From: Candidatus Omnitrophota bacterium
GTDB taxonomy: Bacteria > Omnitrophota > Gorgyraeia > VGKN01
DNA length: 35,686 nt
Reading direction: 5' to 3'
Assembly (NCBI GenBank): GCA_020052955.1
Contig: JAGVOB010000068.1
Span: 1 to 35,686 of the forward strand
How positions within the stretch are numbered: position 1 is the stretch's first letter; each line of letters opens with the position of its first letter. The notes under the pieces were generated by a model. It did no database searches and was not told the DNA's origin. It saw nothing but the letters and a program-made list of their open reading frames with translations. Positions 16,441 to 24,856 of this stretch are shown piece after piece. Made by a program: the position numbers and the translations under genes.

Positions 16441-16502
16441 AGATCCTTCGTCGCCGCAAATGGTTATGTCAAATAGCTCCTCTCGGGACAGAGGGGCAGG
16501 AT
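16441..16502 (+). repeat. 62-bp dispersed repeat, + copy
   Basis: Shares AGATCCTTCGTCGCC at one end and CTCGGGACAGAGGGGCAGGA at the other with the inverted copy at 22508-22570, with a diverged middle. Confidence 0.55.
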
Positions 16503-16609
16503 CAAGAAAATTCTTTGAATTTTCTTGATAGCATAGGAAATTATATTAGATTCTTCGGCACATTGCCTCAGAATCAAGGAAAAGTCTCATTAATGAAACT
16601 TTTCCTTGA
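16501..16609. repeat. two perfect or near-perfect palindromes before the tail-anchored gene
   Basis: 16501-16529 is a 13-bp stem ATCAAGAAAATTC with a 3-nt loop and a perfect complement. 16574-16609 is a 36-bp palindrome with 17 of 18 pairs (arms TCAAGGAAAAGT/ACTTTTCCTTGA, core TCATTAATGA). The second overlaps the -35 box of the promoter at 16606, so it could be an operator or a terminator for upstream transcription. Confidence 0.65.
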
Positions 16610-16633
16610 CAGGTAAAATTAAAAATATATAAT
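16606..16633 (+). promoter_or_regulatory. promoter of the 165-residue protein gene
   Basis: TTGACA (16606-16611) and TATAAT (16628-16633) match the consensus, with a 16-bp spacer. The -35 box is entered by the 36-bp palindrome ending at 16609. Confidence 0.65.
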
Positions 16634-16660
16634 ATGTAATATATTGAAAGCCAAATAGTT

Positions 16661-17158
16661 ATGACAGATAAACTAACCGAAAAAAAAATCGAGCATACCA
16701 AAGAGTTTCTTGAGCTCTGGATGAAATTTCACGAGACCTATAAATCCGCACTTAACAAAAAGACCATAAGCCCGGAAGAGGAGAATAATTTTCTCCAAAC
16801 CAAGAGCCTGATAGCAAGGAAATACCAGTATCTAATGGATGAGCTGGAGATCAGGCCCACAGCCGAGGACAGAACCATGGATGTTATAGCTACGATACTA
16901 TCGCTTGAATCCGTAGCCACCACATCGGACATGCAGCTTAAGAAGTTAGAGGGCGATTGGCACAGCTCCTTCCTCCTGCTAAACAGGATGGTGGGAAAGC
17001 TTGAGGCCGGTAAGGCCGAAAGCAAAAAAACCGGCGTTATGGCCCTGATGACAAATAAGCTTTATTATATTATAGCGCTATGCGCCGTGATTCTAATTTT
17101 CTATTTCATAAGCAAAATTTTTATAAATTTTTTTAAGGCACAGGGGATTTTAAAATAA
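16661..17158 (+). CDS. tail-anchored protein of unknown function
   Basis: A 165-residue protein not recognised as a known family. Residues 1-120 are charged and predicted mostly helical. A single hydrophobic segment at about 134-157, near the C-terminus and followed by only eight residues, suggests a C-terminal membrane anchor with the body in the cytoplasm. No signal peptide, cysteine motif or enzymatic signature is visible. It has its own consensus promoter but no obvious Shine-Dalgarno (GAAAG at 16645-16649 is weak). It lies between dnaE and an HU gene. A strong hairpin follows the stop at 17161-17207, so it is probably monocistronic. Confidence 0.7.
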   Translation: MTDKLTEKKIEHTKEFLELWMKFHETYKSALNKKTISPEEENNFLQTKSLIARKYQYLMDELEIRPTAEDRTMDVIATILSLESVATTSDMQLKKLEGDWHSSFLLLNRMVGKLEAGKAESKKTGVMALMTNKLYYIIALCAVILIFYFISKIFINFFKAQGILK

Positions 17159-17160
17159 TT

Positions 17161-17207
17161 CAAATGAAGACATCCGCCACAAATTTTGGCGGATATGTCT
17201 GAATTTG
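17161..17207 (+). terminator. hairpin after the tail-anchored gene
   Basis: CAAAT, AGAC and ATCCGCC arms (17161-17178) pair with GGCGGAT, GTCT and ATTTG (17188-17207), with small internal bulges. It starts 3 bp after the stop codon. There is no long U-run, so it may instead be the first hairpin of the HU leader. The core TCCGCCACAAATTTTGGCGG recurs before ppdK with one change. Confidence 0.45.
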
Positions 17208-17431
17208 ACCCCGCACCTTTCTACCTCGAAGAGATACTTCGTAGCAAAAAGGTGCGGGGTCTAACTCGTCCGCCTCGGGCGGACTCATTAAGGAGTTAAT
17301 GTGATAACAGATCCCTCGCTTAAACAAGCTAAAATTCTCTGCGATAATTTTAGCTTAAGCGTCGGGATTAATTCGTGCAAATAACTTACCTCGCACTGCG
17401 TGCTCCGTAAGTTATGCACTCATTAAGGAGG
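17207..17431 (+). promoter_or_regulatory. paired-hairpin leader of the HU gene (two tandem units)
   Basis: Unit 1: a 14-bp perfect stem 17207-17220/17248-17261, then GTCCGCC (17268-17274)/GGCGGAC (17278-17284) and TCATTAAGGAG (17285-17295). Unit 2: ATCCC (17311-17315)/GGGAT (17364-17368) enclosing AAGCTAAAATT/AATTTTAGCTT; then TTAAT (17368-17372)/ATTAA (17422-17426), GTGC/GCAC and ATAACTTAC (17381-17389)/GTAAGTTAT (17407-17415). TCATTAAGGAG (17420-17430) supplies the Shine-Dalgarno. The layout matches the moxR and ppdK leaders. Between the units, a GTG with AAGGAG upstream opens a 27-codon frame (17301-17384) that might be a leader peptide or chance. Confidence 0.7.
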
Positions 17432-17437
17432 GTTGTT

Positions 17438-17710
17438 ATGACAAAAAAAGATATTGTTATAAAAATTTCCGAAGAGGCAGATCTTAAACAGATTGACGTT
17501 AAGAAGATTGTTCAAAAGACCCTGGACTGCATAATAGAGAGCCTTGCAAACGGCGTAACCGTTGAATTGCGTAATTTTGGAGTGTTCAAAGTAAAGTCAA
17601 GAAAGGCGCGCCGCGGCAGAAATCCAAGGACTGGCGTGGAGGTTCCGGTTCCTCCAAAAAAGGTCGCTATTTTTAAGCCCGGCTTGATAATGAAAGCCAA
17701 AGTAAAATAA
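17438..17710 (+). CDS. HU/IHF-type DNA-binding protein
   Basis: A 90-residue nucleoid protein of the HU/IHF family, which bends and compacts DNA as a dimer. The N-terminal helical half has KKDIVIKISEEADL. The beta-arm region contains the family signature RNFGVFKVKSRKARRGRNP followed by the V-P-x-K-x-V-x-F-K-P-G pattern (VPPKKVAIFKPG). Length is typical. The start ATG 17438 is chosen over an earlier in-frame ATG at 17414 because AAGGAGG (17425-17431) lies 6 bp upstream and family homology begins there. HU cannot be told from IHF on sequence alone. The paired-hairpin leader suggests post-transcriptional control of an abundant protein; this is inference. Confidence 0.93.
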   Translation: MTKKDIVIKISEEADLKQIDVKKIVQKTLDCIIESLANGVTVELRNFGVFKVKSRKARRGRNPRTGVEVPVPPKKVAIFKPGLIMKAKVK

Positions 17711-17816
17711 ATCCGGCCGATAAACTTCATCTTTCTCCCCATTTTTATACATTAGTATGAGCCATACGGAAACCTGTTATGGAAGGCTTTATTGATAAAC
17801 ACTCCCATTAATTAAA

Positions 17817-19073
17817 ATGGATATAAAAGCAGTCCGCGGGACAAAAGACATAAATCCCGATGAGGCAGATAGCTGGCAGGCTATTGAACATATAGCCCGC
17901 CTGACTTTTGGCGCCTACGGGTTTAAGGAAATACGCACACCCATAATAGAGGATACCAACCTGTTTAAGCGCTCCATAGGCGAAACCACGGATATAGTGG
18001 AGAAGGAGATGTATACCTTCCAGGATAAGAAGATGAGGTCTATATCGCTCAGGCCCGAGGCAACCGCATCTATAGTGAGGGCATATATTGAAAATGGATT
18101 TGACAAAAAGGAAGGTTTTGTGAAATTTTACTATATTGGGCCTATGTTTCGGGCAGAGAGGCCGCAGAAGGGAAGGCTCAGGCAGTTTCATCAGATAGGT
18201 GTTGAGGCCATAGGCTCGCGCAGCCCTTTTCTTGATGCGGAGGTCTTGCTTCTATTAAGCAGGTTATTGAATAACCTCTCCATAGAGGGTTTTACCTTAA
18301 AAATCAACAGCCTGGGCTGCCCGGCTGACAGGGATAATTTCAAAGCTTTGCTGAGGAAGAAATTAAAAAATCATCTTAAGAGTTTATGCACCGAGTGTAA
18401 CAGGCGTTTTGAAAAGAATGTTTTGAGGATCCTGGATTGTAAGGAGGAATCCTGCAGAAGAATAGTCAAGGAAATGCCGAAAACAGCCGATAATTTATGC
18501 AGGGATTGCGACGGGCATTACGCATCGCTAAAGTCAATTTTAAATGAAAATTCCCTGGGTTTTAGCGAGGATAAAGATCTTGTTCGGGGGCTGGATTATT
18601 ATACGGGGACGGTCTTTGAGGTTACACACCCCTCTTTGGGCTCGCAGGATGCTATTGGCGCGGGCGGCAGATATGATAATCTGATTGAGCAATTTGGGGG
18701 GAAAAGTGCGGGTGCAATCGGTTTTGCCCTCGGCGTTGAGAGGCTTCTTCTGGTAAGCGACCCCGATAAATTAAGGCAAAAATCCGATAAACCCTGCGTG
18801 TATTTCGCAACTATCGGAAGCGAAAGTTATAAGGCAGCGTTTGGACTGCTTGAAAGGTTAAGGGCTAACGGCATAAGCGCTCATATTGACTATGAGTCAA
18901 AGTCGCTTAAGGCACAGATGAAACAGGCGGACAGGATGAGGGCTACGCATGTTGCGATACTCGGTGAGGATGAGCTTAAAAAAGGCGAAATTCTATTACG
19001 GGATATGAAAACATCTGCGCAAAAAAGTATTAAGATAGAGGATTTATTAAAGACACTTTTAAAGCATAGTTGA
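17817..19073 (+). CDS. hisS: histidyl-tRNA synthetase
   Basis: A 418-residue class II synthetase charging tRNA-His, close to the usual 420-430. RGTKDINPDEADSW opens the catalytic domain. Motif 2 is FRAERPQKGRLRQFHQIGVEAIG. The histidine-specific word GLDYYTGTVFEV is present. Motif 3 is AIGFALGVERLLL. The C-terminal anticodon-binding domain begins near PCVYFATIG and includes the usual YESKSLKAQMKQADRMRA. The start ATG 17817 puts the conserved VRGTKD at residue 6. No strong ribosome site precedes it. In many bacteria hisS lies directly before aspS; here a repeat-filled 680 bp gap separates them. Confidence 0.97.
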   Translation: MDIKAVRGTKDINPDEADSWQAIEHIARLTFGAYGFKEIRTPIIEDTNLFKRSIGETTDIVEKEMYTFQDKKMRSISLRPEATASIVRAYIENGFDKKEGFVKFYYIGPMFRAERPQKGRLRQFHQIGVEAIGSRSPFLDAEVLLLLSRLLNNLSIEGFTLKINSLGCPADRDNFKALLRKKLKNHLKSLCTECNRRFEKNVLRILDCKEESCRRIVKEMPKTADNLCRDCDGHYASLKSILNENSLGFSEDKDLVRGLDYYTGTVFEVTHPSLGSQDAIGAGGRYDNLIEQFGGKSAGAIGFALGVERLLLVSDPDKLRQKSDKPCVYFATIGSESYKAAFGLLERLRANGISAHIDYESKSLKAQMKQADRMRATHVAILGEDELKKGEILLRDMKTSAQKSIKIEDLLKTLLKHS

Positions 19074-19191
19074 CGTTACTAGAGTTTATTGAGTTCTTTG
19101 AGTTCATAGAGTTTTGAGAAAAATGGGAAGTATCCCGAATAAACCAAAACGTCCCCTTTTTGGCGATTTATCTCAGGCCGATGATAAGATA

Positions 19192-19290
19192 ATTAAGCCG
19201 TAACACGCTGTTATAATTAATGTTATATAGAAACGACACGATTTACCTTATAGAAACGACACGATTTACCTAGAAACGACACGATTTACC
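19192..19290 (+). repeat. 53-bp dispersed repeat, copy 2, with three tandem units
   Basis: 19192-19244 matches 11425-11477. The unit TAGAAACGACACGATTTACC then occurs three times, starting at 19227, 19250 and 19271. Spacing is too tight and regular for CRISPR spacers, so it looks like slippage or a repeated element end. Confidence 0.7.
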
Positions 19291-19570
19291 CTTAGGTTTT
19301 TTGTGAGGGAAAATCGGTTAAAAGGTCGAGCACTGTTGCCGTAGGCATCCCGAACATAGTGAGGGACGAAGTCCCCTAAGGGGACGAGTTGCGCAGACCC
19401 CGATTTTACCGAACAGAAAAACCGACCCCGAAGTATCGGGGGAAAATTTTTTGGGGTGTCATTTTTCTTGGTAACTTATTTTTGGACAAGCAAAAAGAAG
19501 TTACTCTTAGGGGTCAGGGGAAATGAAATAGCCCCTATGAAGTTTAAACCATTGAACTGAGCAATCAAGA

Positions 19571-19630
19571 GTTGTGGCGAGAAAACCCTGAAGCGAGGGA
19601 ATATTTTAATAAATGGGATGTGTCCCTAAT
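19571..19630 (+). repeat. 60-bp repeat ending TGTCCCTAAT, copy 2
   Basis: Matches 12461-12520 over 60 bp with about six substitutions, so the two copies have the same boundaries. Confidence 0.65.
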
Positions 19631-19753
19631 AATCAAATATTTATATTATGGGAAGTGTCCCTAACTCTACTAACTCTTATGGGAAGTGTCCCTAACTCTA
19701 TAAACTCAAACAACTCAATGAACTCTATTACTCAATAACTAAAGGGTTTTACG

Positions 19754-21511
19754 ATGCTGCGCACACACACAAACGGTGAACTGAATTTAAAACATCTGAG
19801 TGAAAAGGTAAAATTATGCGGCTGGGTGCATTCAACCAGGGACCACGGGGAATTAATTTTTATAGACCTGAGGGACCGCTACGGTATAACCCAGGTAGTC
19901 TTTAATCCGGAAAATGACAAAAAGCTTCATAGCCAGGCACAAGAGTTAAAAAATGAATTTGTTATAACCGTTGAGGGTAAGGTAAGTGAGAGGCCCAAAG
20001 GAACCGAAAATCCTAAAATCCCCACAGGAGAAATTGAGGTCATAGCAGAATCCTTGGCAGTATTAAATGCCTCGCTAACCCCGCCATTTGAGATTTCAAG
20101 CTCTCTTGAACCGACAGAGGAACTAAAACTAAAATACAGGTATCTTGATTTAAGAAGGCACGAATCTTCAAAAAATATCTTCTTCAGGCACAAGGTCATC
20201 AAATCCATGCGGGAATTCCTGGATAAGAATGACTTTGTGGAGGTAGAGACCCCGTTCCTTACAAAATCCACACCTGAGGGAGCGAGGGATTATCTCGTGC
20301 CGAGCCGGTTGAATCCCGGAAAATTTTTTGCACTTCCCCAATCCCCGCAGCTATTTAAACAGCTGTTGATGGTTGCGGGATTCGAAAGGTACTACCAGAT
20401 CGCCAAGTGTTTCAGGGATGAGGACCTTCGGGCTGACCGGCAGCCGGAGTTTACCCAGCTTGATATCGAAATGTCATTTATCGACGAGGAAGATATATTC
20501 CGATTAACGGAAGAGCTATTGGTACGGGTGCTTAAAGAGGCATTAAAGATAGAGCTTAAACAGCCATTTTTGAGGATTACCCATGCGGATGCAATAAACA
20601 GATACGGCACAGATAAACCCGATGTCAGGTTTGCACTTGAGATAATTGATTTAACGGAAGAACTGAAGGAAACTGACTTCAGAATATTCAAGGAGTCTAT
20701 AAATTCCGGAGGCAGGATAAAGGCCATATTCACCCCTTCGCCTGAAAAATTCTCTAACAAAGATATCGATGAGCTTATTGCGCTTGCAAAACAAAACGGG
20801 GCGGCCGGTATGACATTCTTTAAGGCCGTTAAGGGTGAAATTTTATCCCCCATCAAAAAATATATTTCTAATGAGAAGTTCAATGAACTTAAAAACAGGT
20901 TTTCGGGGGATACCGATACGTTGTGCTTGATGGTGAGCGATAAGGCGGAGGTTTCCTCTATGGTGCTGGGTATATTACGCACCAAAATTGCGGAAAGGCT
21001 AAATCTTATAGATAAGAATCTCTTTAGCTTTGTATGGGTCAGGGAATTTCCGCTTTTTTCGTTTAACAAGGAGGAAAACAGGATAGAATCGGAGCATCAT
21101 CCCTTTACCGCACCAACGGATGAGGATATGGATAATCTGGAAAAGAATCCTCTATCCGTTCGCTCCAGGGCGTACGACATGGTATTAAACGGAACAGAGA
21201 TAGCGAGCGGAAGCATAAGGATACATAACAGGGACCTCCAGGAAAGGATTTTTAAATTGATAGGTATGAGCGAAGCCGAGGCTAAAAAAAGGTTCGGGTT
21301 TCTACTTGAGGCATTTCTTTACGGAGCTCCGCCACATGGCGGAATTGCTTTTGGCTTAGACAGGCTTACAGCCCTGTTATTAAAAAGCGATACGATACGC
21401 AGTGTAATAGCGTTCCCGAAGACACAGAAGGCCATATGCCCCTTGACCGGCGCGCCCTCTGAGGTTGACGAGAAACAACTGAAGGAATTAAATATTAAGT
21501 TAAGAGAATAA
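19754..21511 (+). CDS. aspS: aspartyl-tRNA synthetase
   Basis: A 585-residue bacterial-type class IIb synthetase (E. coli 590) charging tRNA-Asp. The N-terminal OB-fold anticodon domain includes VKLCGWVHSTRDHGELIFIDLRD. Motif 2 is CFRDEDLRADRQPEFTQLDIEMSF. The GAD domain inserted in the bacterial enzyme lies around residues 290-410. The HHPFTAP loop and motif 3 GGIAFGLDRLTALLL follow. The C-terminus ILXIK-like ending is present. Whether it is discriminating or also charges tRNA-Asn cannot be told here, as no gatCAB is in view. The ATG at 19754 has AAAGGG about 8 bp upstream. phoH starts 2 bp after its stop, so the two are co-transcribed. Confidence 0.97.
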   Translation: MLRTHTNGELNLKHLSEKVKLCGWVHSTRDHGELIFIDLRDRYGITQVVFNPENDKKLHSQAQELKNEFVITVEGKVSERPKGTENPKIPTGEIEVIAESLAVLNASLTPPFEISSSLEPTEELKLKYRYLDLRRHESSKNIFFRHKVIKSMREFLDKNDFVEVETPFLTKSTPEGARDYLVPSRLNPGKFFALPQSPQLFKQLLMVAGFERYYQIAKCFRDEDLRADRQPEFTQLDIEMSFIDEEDIFRLTEELLVRVLKEALKIELKQPFLRITHADAINRYGTDKPDVRFALEIIDLTEELKETDFRIFKESINSGGRIKAIFTPSPEKFSNKDIDELIALAKQNGAAGMTFFKAVKGEILSPIKKYISNEKFNELKNRFSGDTDTLCLMVSDKAEVSSMVLGILRTKIAERLNLIDKNLFSFVWVREFPLFSFNKEENRIESEHHPFTAPTDEDMDNLEKNPLSVRSRAYDMVLNGTEIASGSIRIHNRDLQERIFKLIGMSEAEAKKRFGFLLEAFLYGAPPHGGIAFGLDRLTALLLKSDTIRSVIAFPKTQKAICPLTGAPSEVDEKQLKELNIKLRE

Positions 21512-21513
21512 AA

Positions 21514-22461
21514 ATGGAAAAAAGTTTTAAATTTCACAATGACAATGAGGCGTCGGTCCTTTTGGGAAAACACGACGAGAATATCAAGTTGATAGGGAAC
21601 GAGCTTTCCGTGAAAATAGTCGCGCGGGGTGAGAACCTGTGCATAACGGGCCAAGAGGATAATGTAAACAGGGTATCCGATTTAATAAACGAACTTTTCA
21701 TAATAATCCGAAACGGCGCATTCTTAAGAAAGGGCGACATATCCTATGCAATAAAATGTATTAAGGAGAATAGGGCACTTGAGTTTTCAAATATATACCT
21801 GGATAGAATAGAGGTTGCCTCCAAAAAGAGGTTTGTGACCCCTAAGACCCCCTGCCAGAAGGCTTATGTAGACGCTATACGGGATTACGATATTGTATTC
21901 GGCATAGGGCCTGCCGGGACAGGAAAGACCTATCTTGCCATGGCTATGGCCGTCTCAAGCCTTAAAAAACAGGAGGTGAGCCGTATTATTCTGACGCGGC
22001 CTGCCGTTGAAGCCGGAGAAAAGTTAGGTTTTCTGCCCGGTGATATCGAGGATAAGGTGAGCCCTTATCTAAGGCCTCTGTATGACGCCTTATATGACAT
22101 GATGGAAGTTGACATGATAAACCGCTATCTGGAAACAGGCGCGATAGAGATAGCCCCACTAGCGTATATGAGAGGCCGCACCCTAAATAGTTCTTTTATC
22201 GTGCTGGACGAGGCCCAGAATACCACCCCCGAACAGATGAAGATGTTTTTAACAAGGCTTGGTTTTGATTCAAAGACGGTAATAACAGGCGACATCACGC
22301 AGGTGGATCTCCCGCAGGGCAGGGTATCAGGGCTTATTCAGGTCCAGAGCATCCTTAACGATATAGAAGGAATAAAGTTTATATATTTTTCCGGGCATGA
22401 TGTTGTGAGGCACGAACTGGTGCAGGAAATTATAAAGGCGTACGAAACACATAACCACTGA
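21514..22461 (+). CDS. phoH: PhoH-family ATPase
   Basis: A 315-residue PhoH-like P-loop ATPase, linked in several bacteria to RNA metabolism and often encoded beside ybeY. An N-terminal KH-like region (residues about 10-65) precedes the ATPase domain. Walker A is GPAGTGKT at 132-139, and TRPAVEAGEKLGFLPGD and Walker B VLDEAQNTTPEQMKMFLTR follow. The sensor-like words VITGDITQVDLP and the GI(K)FIYFSGHDVVRH terminus are standard. Length matches the family. It starts 2 bp after aspS. A strong hairpin overlaps the stop codon, separating it from pgpH. The cellular substrate remains poorly defined; an RNA helicase role is known only for some relatives. Confidence 0.95.
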   Translation: MEKSFKFHNDNEASVLLGKHDENIKLIGNELSVKIVARGENLCITGQEDNVNRVSDLINELFIIIRNGAFLRKGDISYAIKCIKENRALEFSNIYLDRIEVASKKRFVTPKTPCQKAYVDAIRDYDIVFGIGPAGTGKTYLAMAMAVSSLKKQEVSRIILTRPAVEAGEKLGFLPGDIEDKVSPYLRPLYDALYDMMEVDMINRYLETGAIEIAPLAYMRGRTLNSSFIVLDEAQNTTPEQMKMFLTRLGFDSKTVITGDITQVDLPQGRVSGLIQVQSILNDIEGIKFIYFSGHDVVRHELVQEIIKAYETHNH

Positions 22462-22509
22462 TAAATAAAACCAACTATGAGACTTAACATACCGGTTGGT
22501 TTTATTTAT
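22461..22509 (+). terminator. terminator hairpin after phoH
   Basis: Perfect 15-bp arms ATAAATAAAACCAAC (22461-22475) and GTTGGTTTTATTTAT (22495-22509), starting on the last base of the phoH stop. Inner TATG/CATA can extend the stem. The descending arm carries the T-rich run. Confidence 0.75.
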
Positions 22510-22570
22510 CCTGCCCCTCTGTCCCGAGACTTCGGGGTCGAGGGAAGGAGCCGAAGGCAACGAAGGATCT
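22508..22570 (-). repeat. 63-bp dispersed repeat, inverted copy
   Basis: Reverse-complement relative of 16441-16502: CCTGCCCCTCTGTCCCGAG at one end and CGAAGGATCT at the other, with an extra CTTCGGGGTCGAGGGA hairpin-like middle. Confidence 0.55.
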
Positions 22571-22642
22571 CTAAATGCAATCATAAATATGTTAAAATTC
22601 AATTATGATCTGATCGCATTTACCCTTTGGTAAAAGGATTGA

Positions 22643-24856
22643 ATGAACAGTTTTTTTATTAAAAAAATCGTATCGAGAACCAGCCTGGCAAGATTCTTTA
22701 TAATAGGGTTATTTTTTATACTGGTAGTAGTTATTTTACTCTATGGCTCGAAACCTCCCGGAAGGATTTTTAAGGAGGGAGACATATCGTCGAAGGATAT
22801 ATACTCGCCTTACAATGTAGATGTCCCTACCGAGATAGACCAGGAAGCCACTAACCGCCTGATAGATGACAGATTAAAAGAACAGCCTGTTTTATTCAGA
22901 CGAGCCGAGAAGATGAACAAGGTAATCTCTGGTAATATAAACAGCCTTTTCGATAACGCAAAGACCTTAAAATCATCGGAGGCGCCCTTCCAGGAAAAAC
23001 TTGAAAAATTGAAACAGACATTAGGCGTTCCTATAGCGGAATCAGCGCTCAGGCGTTTGCTGGAGAGTGAAAATATTGACGATTTGAATCTGATGACTAA
23101 CCAGATATTGGATGAGCTATTAAGCGTGCCCATAATAAAGGATGAAGATAAGAAATCGCTGAAAACCCAGAATAAAACTAGCTTAATAGTGCTGGATGAG
23201 TCAAAGAATACCGAGCAATCGTTCTCTCTGGATGGCCTGTTATCGCAGGGAGATTCCAGGGATTTTATAAAAGGCCTAAAAGCCTTTAGTAACCTTGCCG
23301 ATACAAAGATAAAGCAGGATATTATCGAAATAATCGCCGCCAATATTCAACCCACCATCTATATGGACGCCCAGCTGACCAAGGAAAGGCAGGATTTAGT
23401 TATAAAGAAAATAGCTCCTGTATATAAGCAGGTTGAGATAAAAAAAGACGAGCTTATAGCTGAAAGAGGCAGAAGGTTTACAAAAGATAATATCCTGATT
23501 TTAAACCAGCTTTTTAAATCTGAAACCTACTCGGTCTATTTAAGAAAAATATCCGGCATTCTTATTATTGTTTTTATATGGACTTTTATAGGTCTTTTTT
23601 CCTTTAAGATATTTGAAAAGGATTTTTATTTAAAAAATAAATTACTCCTTTTGGTACTTTCGGTTACTGTGCTTATTACTCTGATAAGCAAGCTTATAAA
23701 TTTGTATCAATTGCCCGTATTTATCTGCGCGGCACCCTTAGGCGCTATGTTAATACTGCTTCTTATAAATCCGCAAGTCGCTTTTATAAGCGGATTTTTA
23801 ATCAGCAAGTTATCCGCCCTTGCAAGCGGCGTAGACCCAAGTGTGGTAATGATATACCTGACCGGCAGCTTAACCTCGGTAATTTTTATGATCAAGGCAA
23901 GGCAGAGGGCGCACGTTCTACGGGCAGGGCTTCTGGTTGGATTATTCCTGACAGTCGCTATTATTGCCGCCTCGCTCTTTAAGGGACAGATTGAAGGCGA
24001 TATTTTTTTGAAGGTTTCATACGGCCTTTTGAGTGGGTTTATAAGCGCTTCCCTGACGCTCGTGTTACTGCCGATATTTGAGTATATTTTTGGACTCACT
24101 ACCGATATAAGCCTTCTGGAGTTATCCGACCTAAACCACCCGCTTTTAAAGATGCTTGCAGAGCGGGCATCGGGCACATACCACCATAGTATAACCGTGG
24201 GCAGTCTTGCCGAGGCCGCTTGCGATGTTATCGGCGCAAAGAGCCTTCTTGCAAGAGTAGGTTCATACTACCATGATGTAGGAAAGCTGCATATGAGCAG
24301 GTATTTTGCCGAGAACTCCCCGCATGATAAAGATGAACACTCTCGCCTAACCCCCACAATCAGCAAGATAATTATAACAAATCACATAAAAGAAGGGGTT
24401 GAGCTCGCAAGGAAATACAGGCTTAATGATGATATTATAAGATTTATTAAGGAACACCACGGAACCAGCGTGATCCACTATTTCTACCAGAAGGCTCTTG
24501 AGGACTCTAAAGATGTTGAGGAATTAAAGGAGGAGAACTTCAGATACATAGGTCCAAAGCCTCAGACAAAAGAGGCCGCTATAGTTCTTCTGGCAGACGC
24601 GGTTGAAGCTGCGTCAAGGGCCCTGTCCGAACCCACCCCTGCCTCACTTAAGGAGCTGGTACACGATTTAATAAATAATAAGTTTATAGACGGCCAGCTT
24701 GATGAGTGCGACCTGACGCTTAAAGATCTTAATAAAATAGCGGAAAGTTTCTTAAGGGTATTGCTTGGTATTTTTCATGCCAGGGTTGAGTACCCCTCAA
24801 GCGAAAAAGAGGATCTTAAGATTTCGATTGAACGTAAGGCTGACAAATCTGCATAG
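22643..24856 (+). CDS. pgpH: PgpH-type HD phosphohydrolase with seven transmembrane helices
   Basis: A 737-residue protein of the YqfF/PgpH family, whose studied members hydrolyse c-di-AMP. One N-terminal helix (about 15-36) leads to an extracytoplasmic 7TMR-HDED domain (about 40-300). A bundle of seven helices (about 300-485) follows, then a cytoplasmic HD domain. The HD ligands include H514 in GTYHHS, H544-D545 in SYYHDVGK, the NHIKEGVELA histidine, the EHHG pair and the LLADAVEAASR aspartate, so the site looks intact. AAAGGA (22633-22638) lies 4 bp before ATG 22643. Its end overlaps ybeY, indicating translational coupling. No c-di-AMP cyclase is in the window, so the signal is inferred from the family. 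Confidence 0.93.
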   Translation: MNSFFIKKIVSRTSLARFFIIGLFFILVVVILLYGSKPPGRIFKEGDISSKDIYSPYNVDVPTEIDQEATNRLIDDRLKEQPVLFRRAEKMNKVISGNINSLFDNAKTLKSSEAPFQEKLEKLKQTLGVPIAESALRRLLESENIDDLNLMTNQILDELLSVPIIKDEDKKSLKTQNKTSLIVLDESKNTEQSFSLDGLLSQGDSRDFIKGLKAFSNLADTKIKQDIIEIIAANIQPTIYMDAQLTKERQDLVIKKIAPVYKQVEIKKDELIAERGRRFTKDNILILNQLFKSETYSVYLRKISGILIIVFIWTFIGLFSFKIFEKDFYLKNKLLLLVLSVTVLITLISKLINLYQLPVFICAAPLGAMLILLLINPQVAFISGFLISKLSALASGVDPSVVMIYLTGSLTSVIFMIKARQRAHVLRAGLLVGLFLTVAIIAASLFKGQIEGDIFLKVSYGLLSGFISASLTLVLLPIFEYIFGLTTDISLLELSDLNHPLLKMLAERASGTYHHSITVGSLAEAACDVIGAKSLLARVGSYYHDVGKLHMSRYFAENSPHDKDEHSRLTPTISKIIITNHIKEGVELARKYRLNDDIIRFIKEHHGTSVIHYFYQKALEDSKDVEELKEENFRYIGPKPQTKEAAIVLLADAVEAASRALSEPTPASLKELVHDLINNKFIDGQLDECDLTLKDLNKIAESFLRVLLGIFHARVEYPSSEKEDLKISIERKADKSA

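Larger units (their letters stand above)
19074..19753. other. 680-bp repeat-filled gap between hisS and aspS
   Basis: No gene is supported. In order it contains: AGAGTTTATTGAGTTCTTTGAG words; GGGAAGTATCCCG (19124); the 53-bp repeat (19192-19244) with tandem copies to 19290; stems such as GTCCCCTAAGGGGAC (near 19372); GTAACTT/AAGTTAC around 19460-19505; the 60-bp repeat (19571-19630); two TATGGGAAGTGTCCCTAACT units 31 bp apart (19649, 19680); and ACTCTATAAACTCAAAC words up to the aspS start. It reads as successive insertions. Confidence 0.65.

Noticed and set aside
17414-17437. Upstream ATG as the start of the HU gene
   Set aside because: It lies inside the second stem of the leader, before the Shine-Dalgarno at 17425, and adds residues foreign to the family.
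19227-19290. Three GAAACGACACG units as a CRISPR array
   Set aside because: Units are separated by at most a few bases; there are no spacers and no cas genes in the window.
20392-21069. Long minus-strand open frame (225 residues) opposite aspS
   Set aside because: It lies wholly inside a certain gene on the other strand, is serine-rich as antisense frames often are, and has no domain or ribosome site.
24765-24827. Upstream ATG for ybeY
   Set aside because: It overlaps the pgpH end by 92 bp and adds residues not seen in YbeY proteins; TTG 24828 fits the family start.
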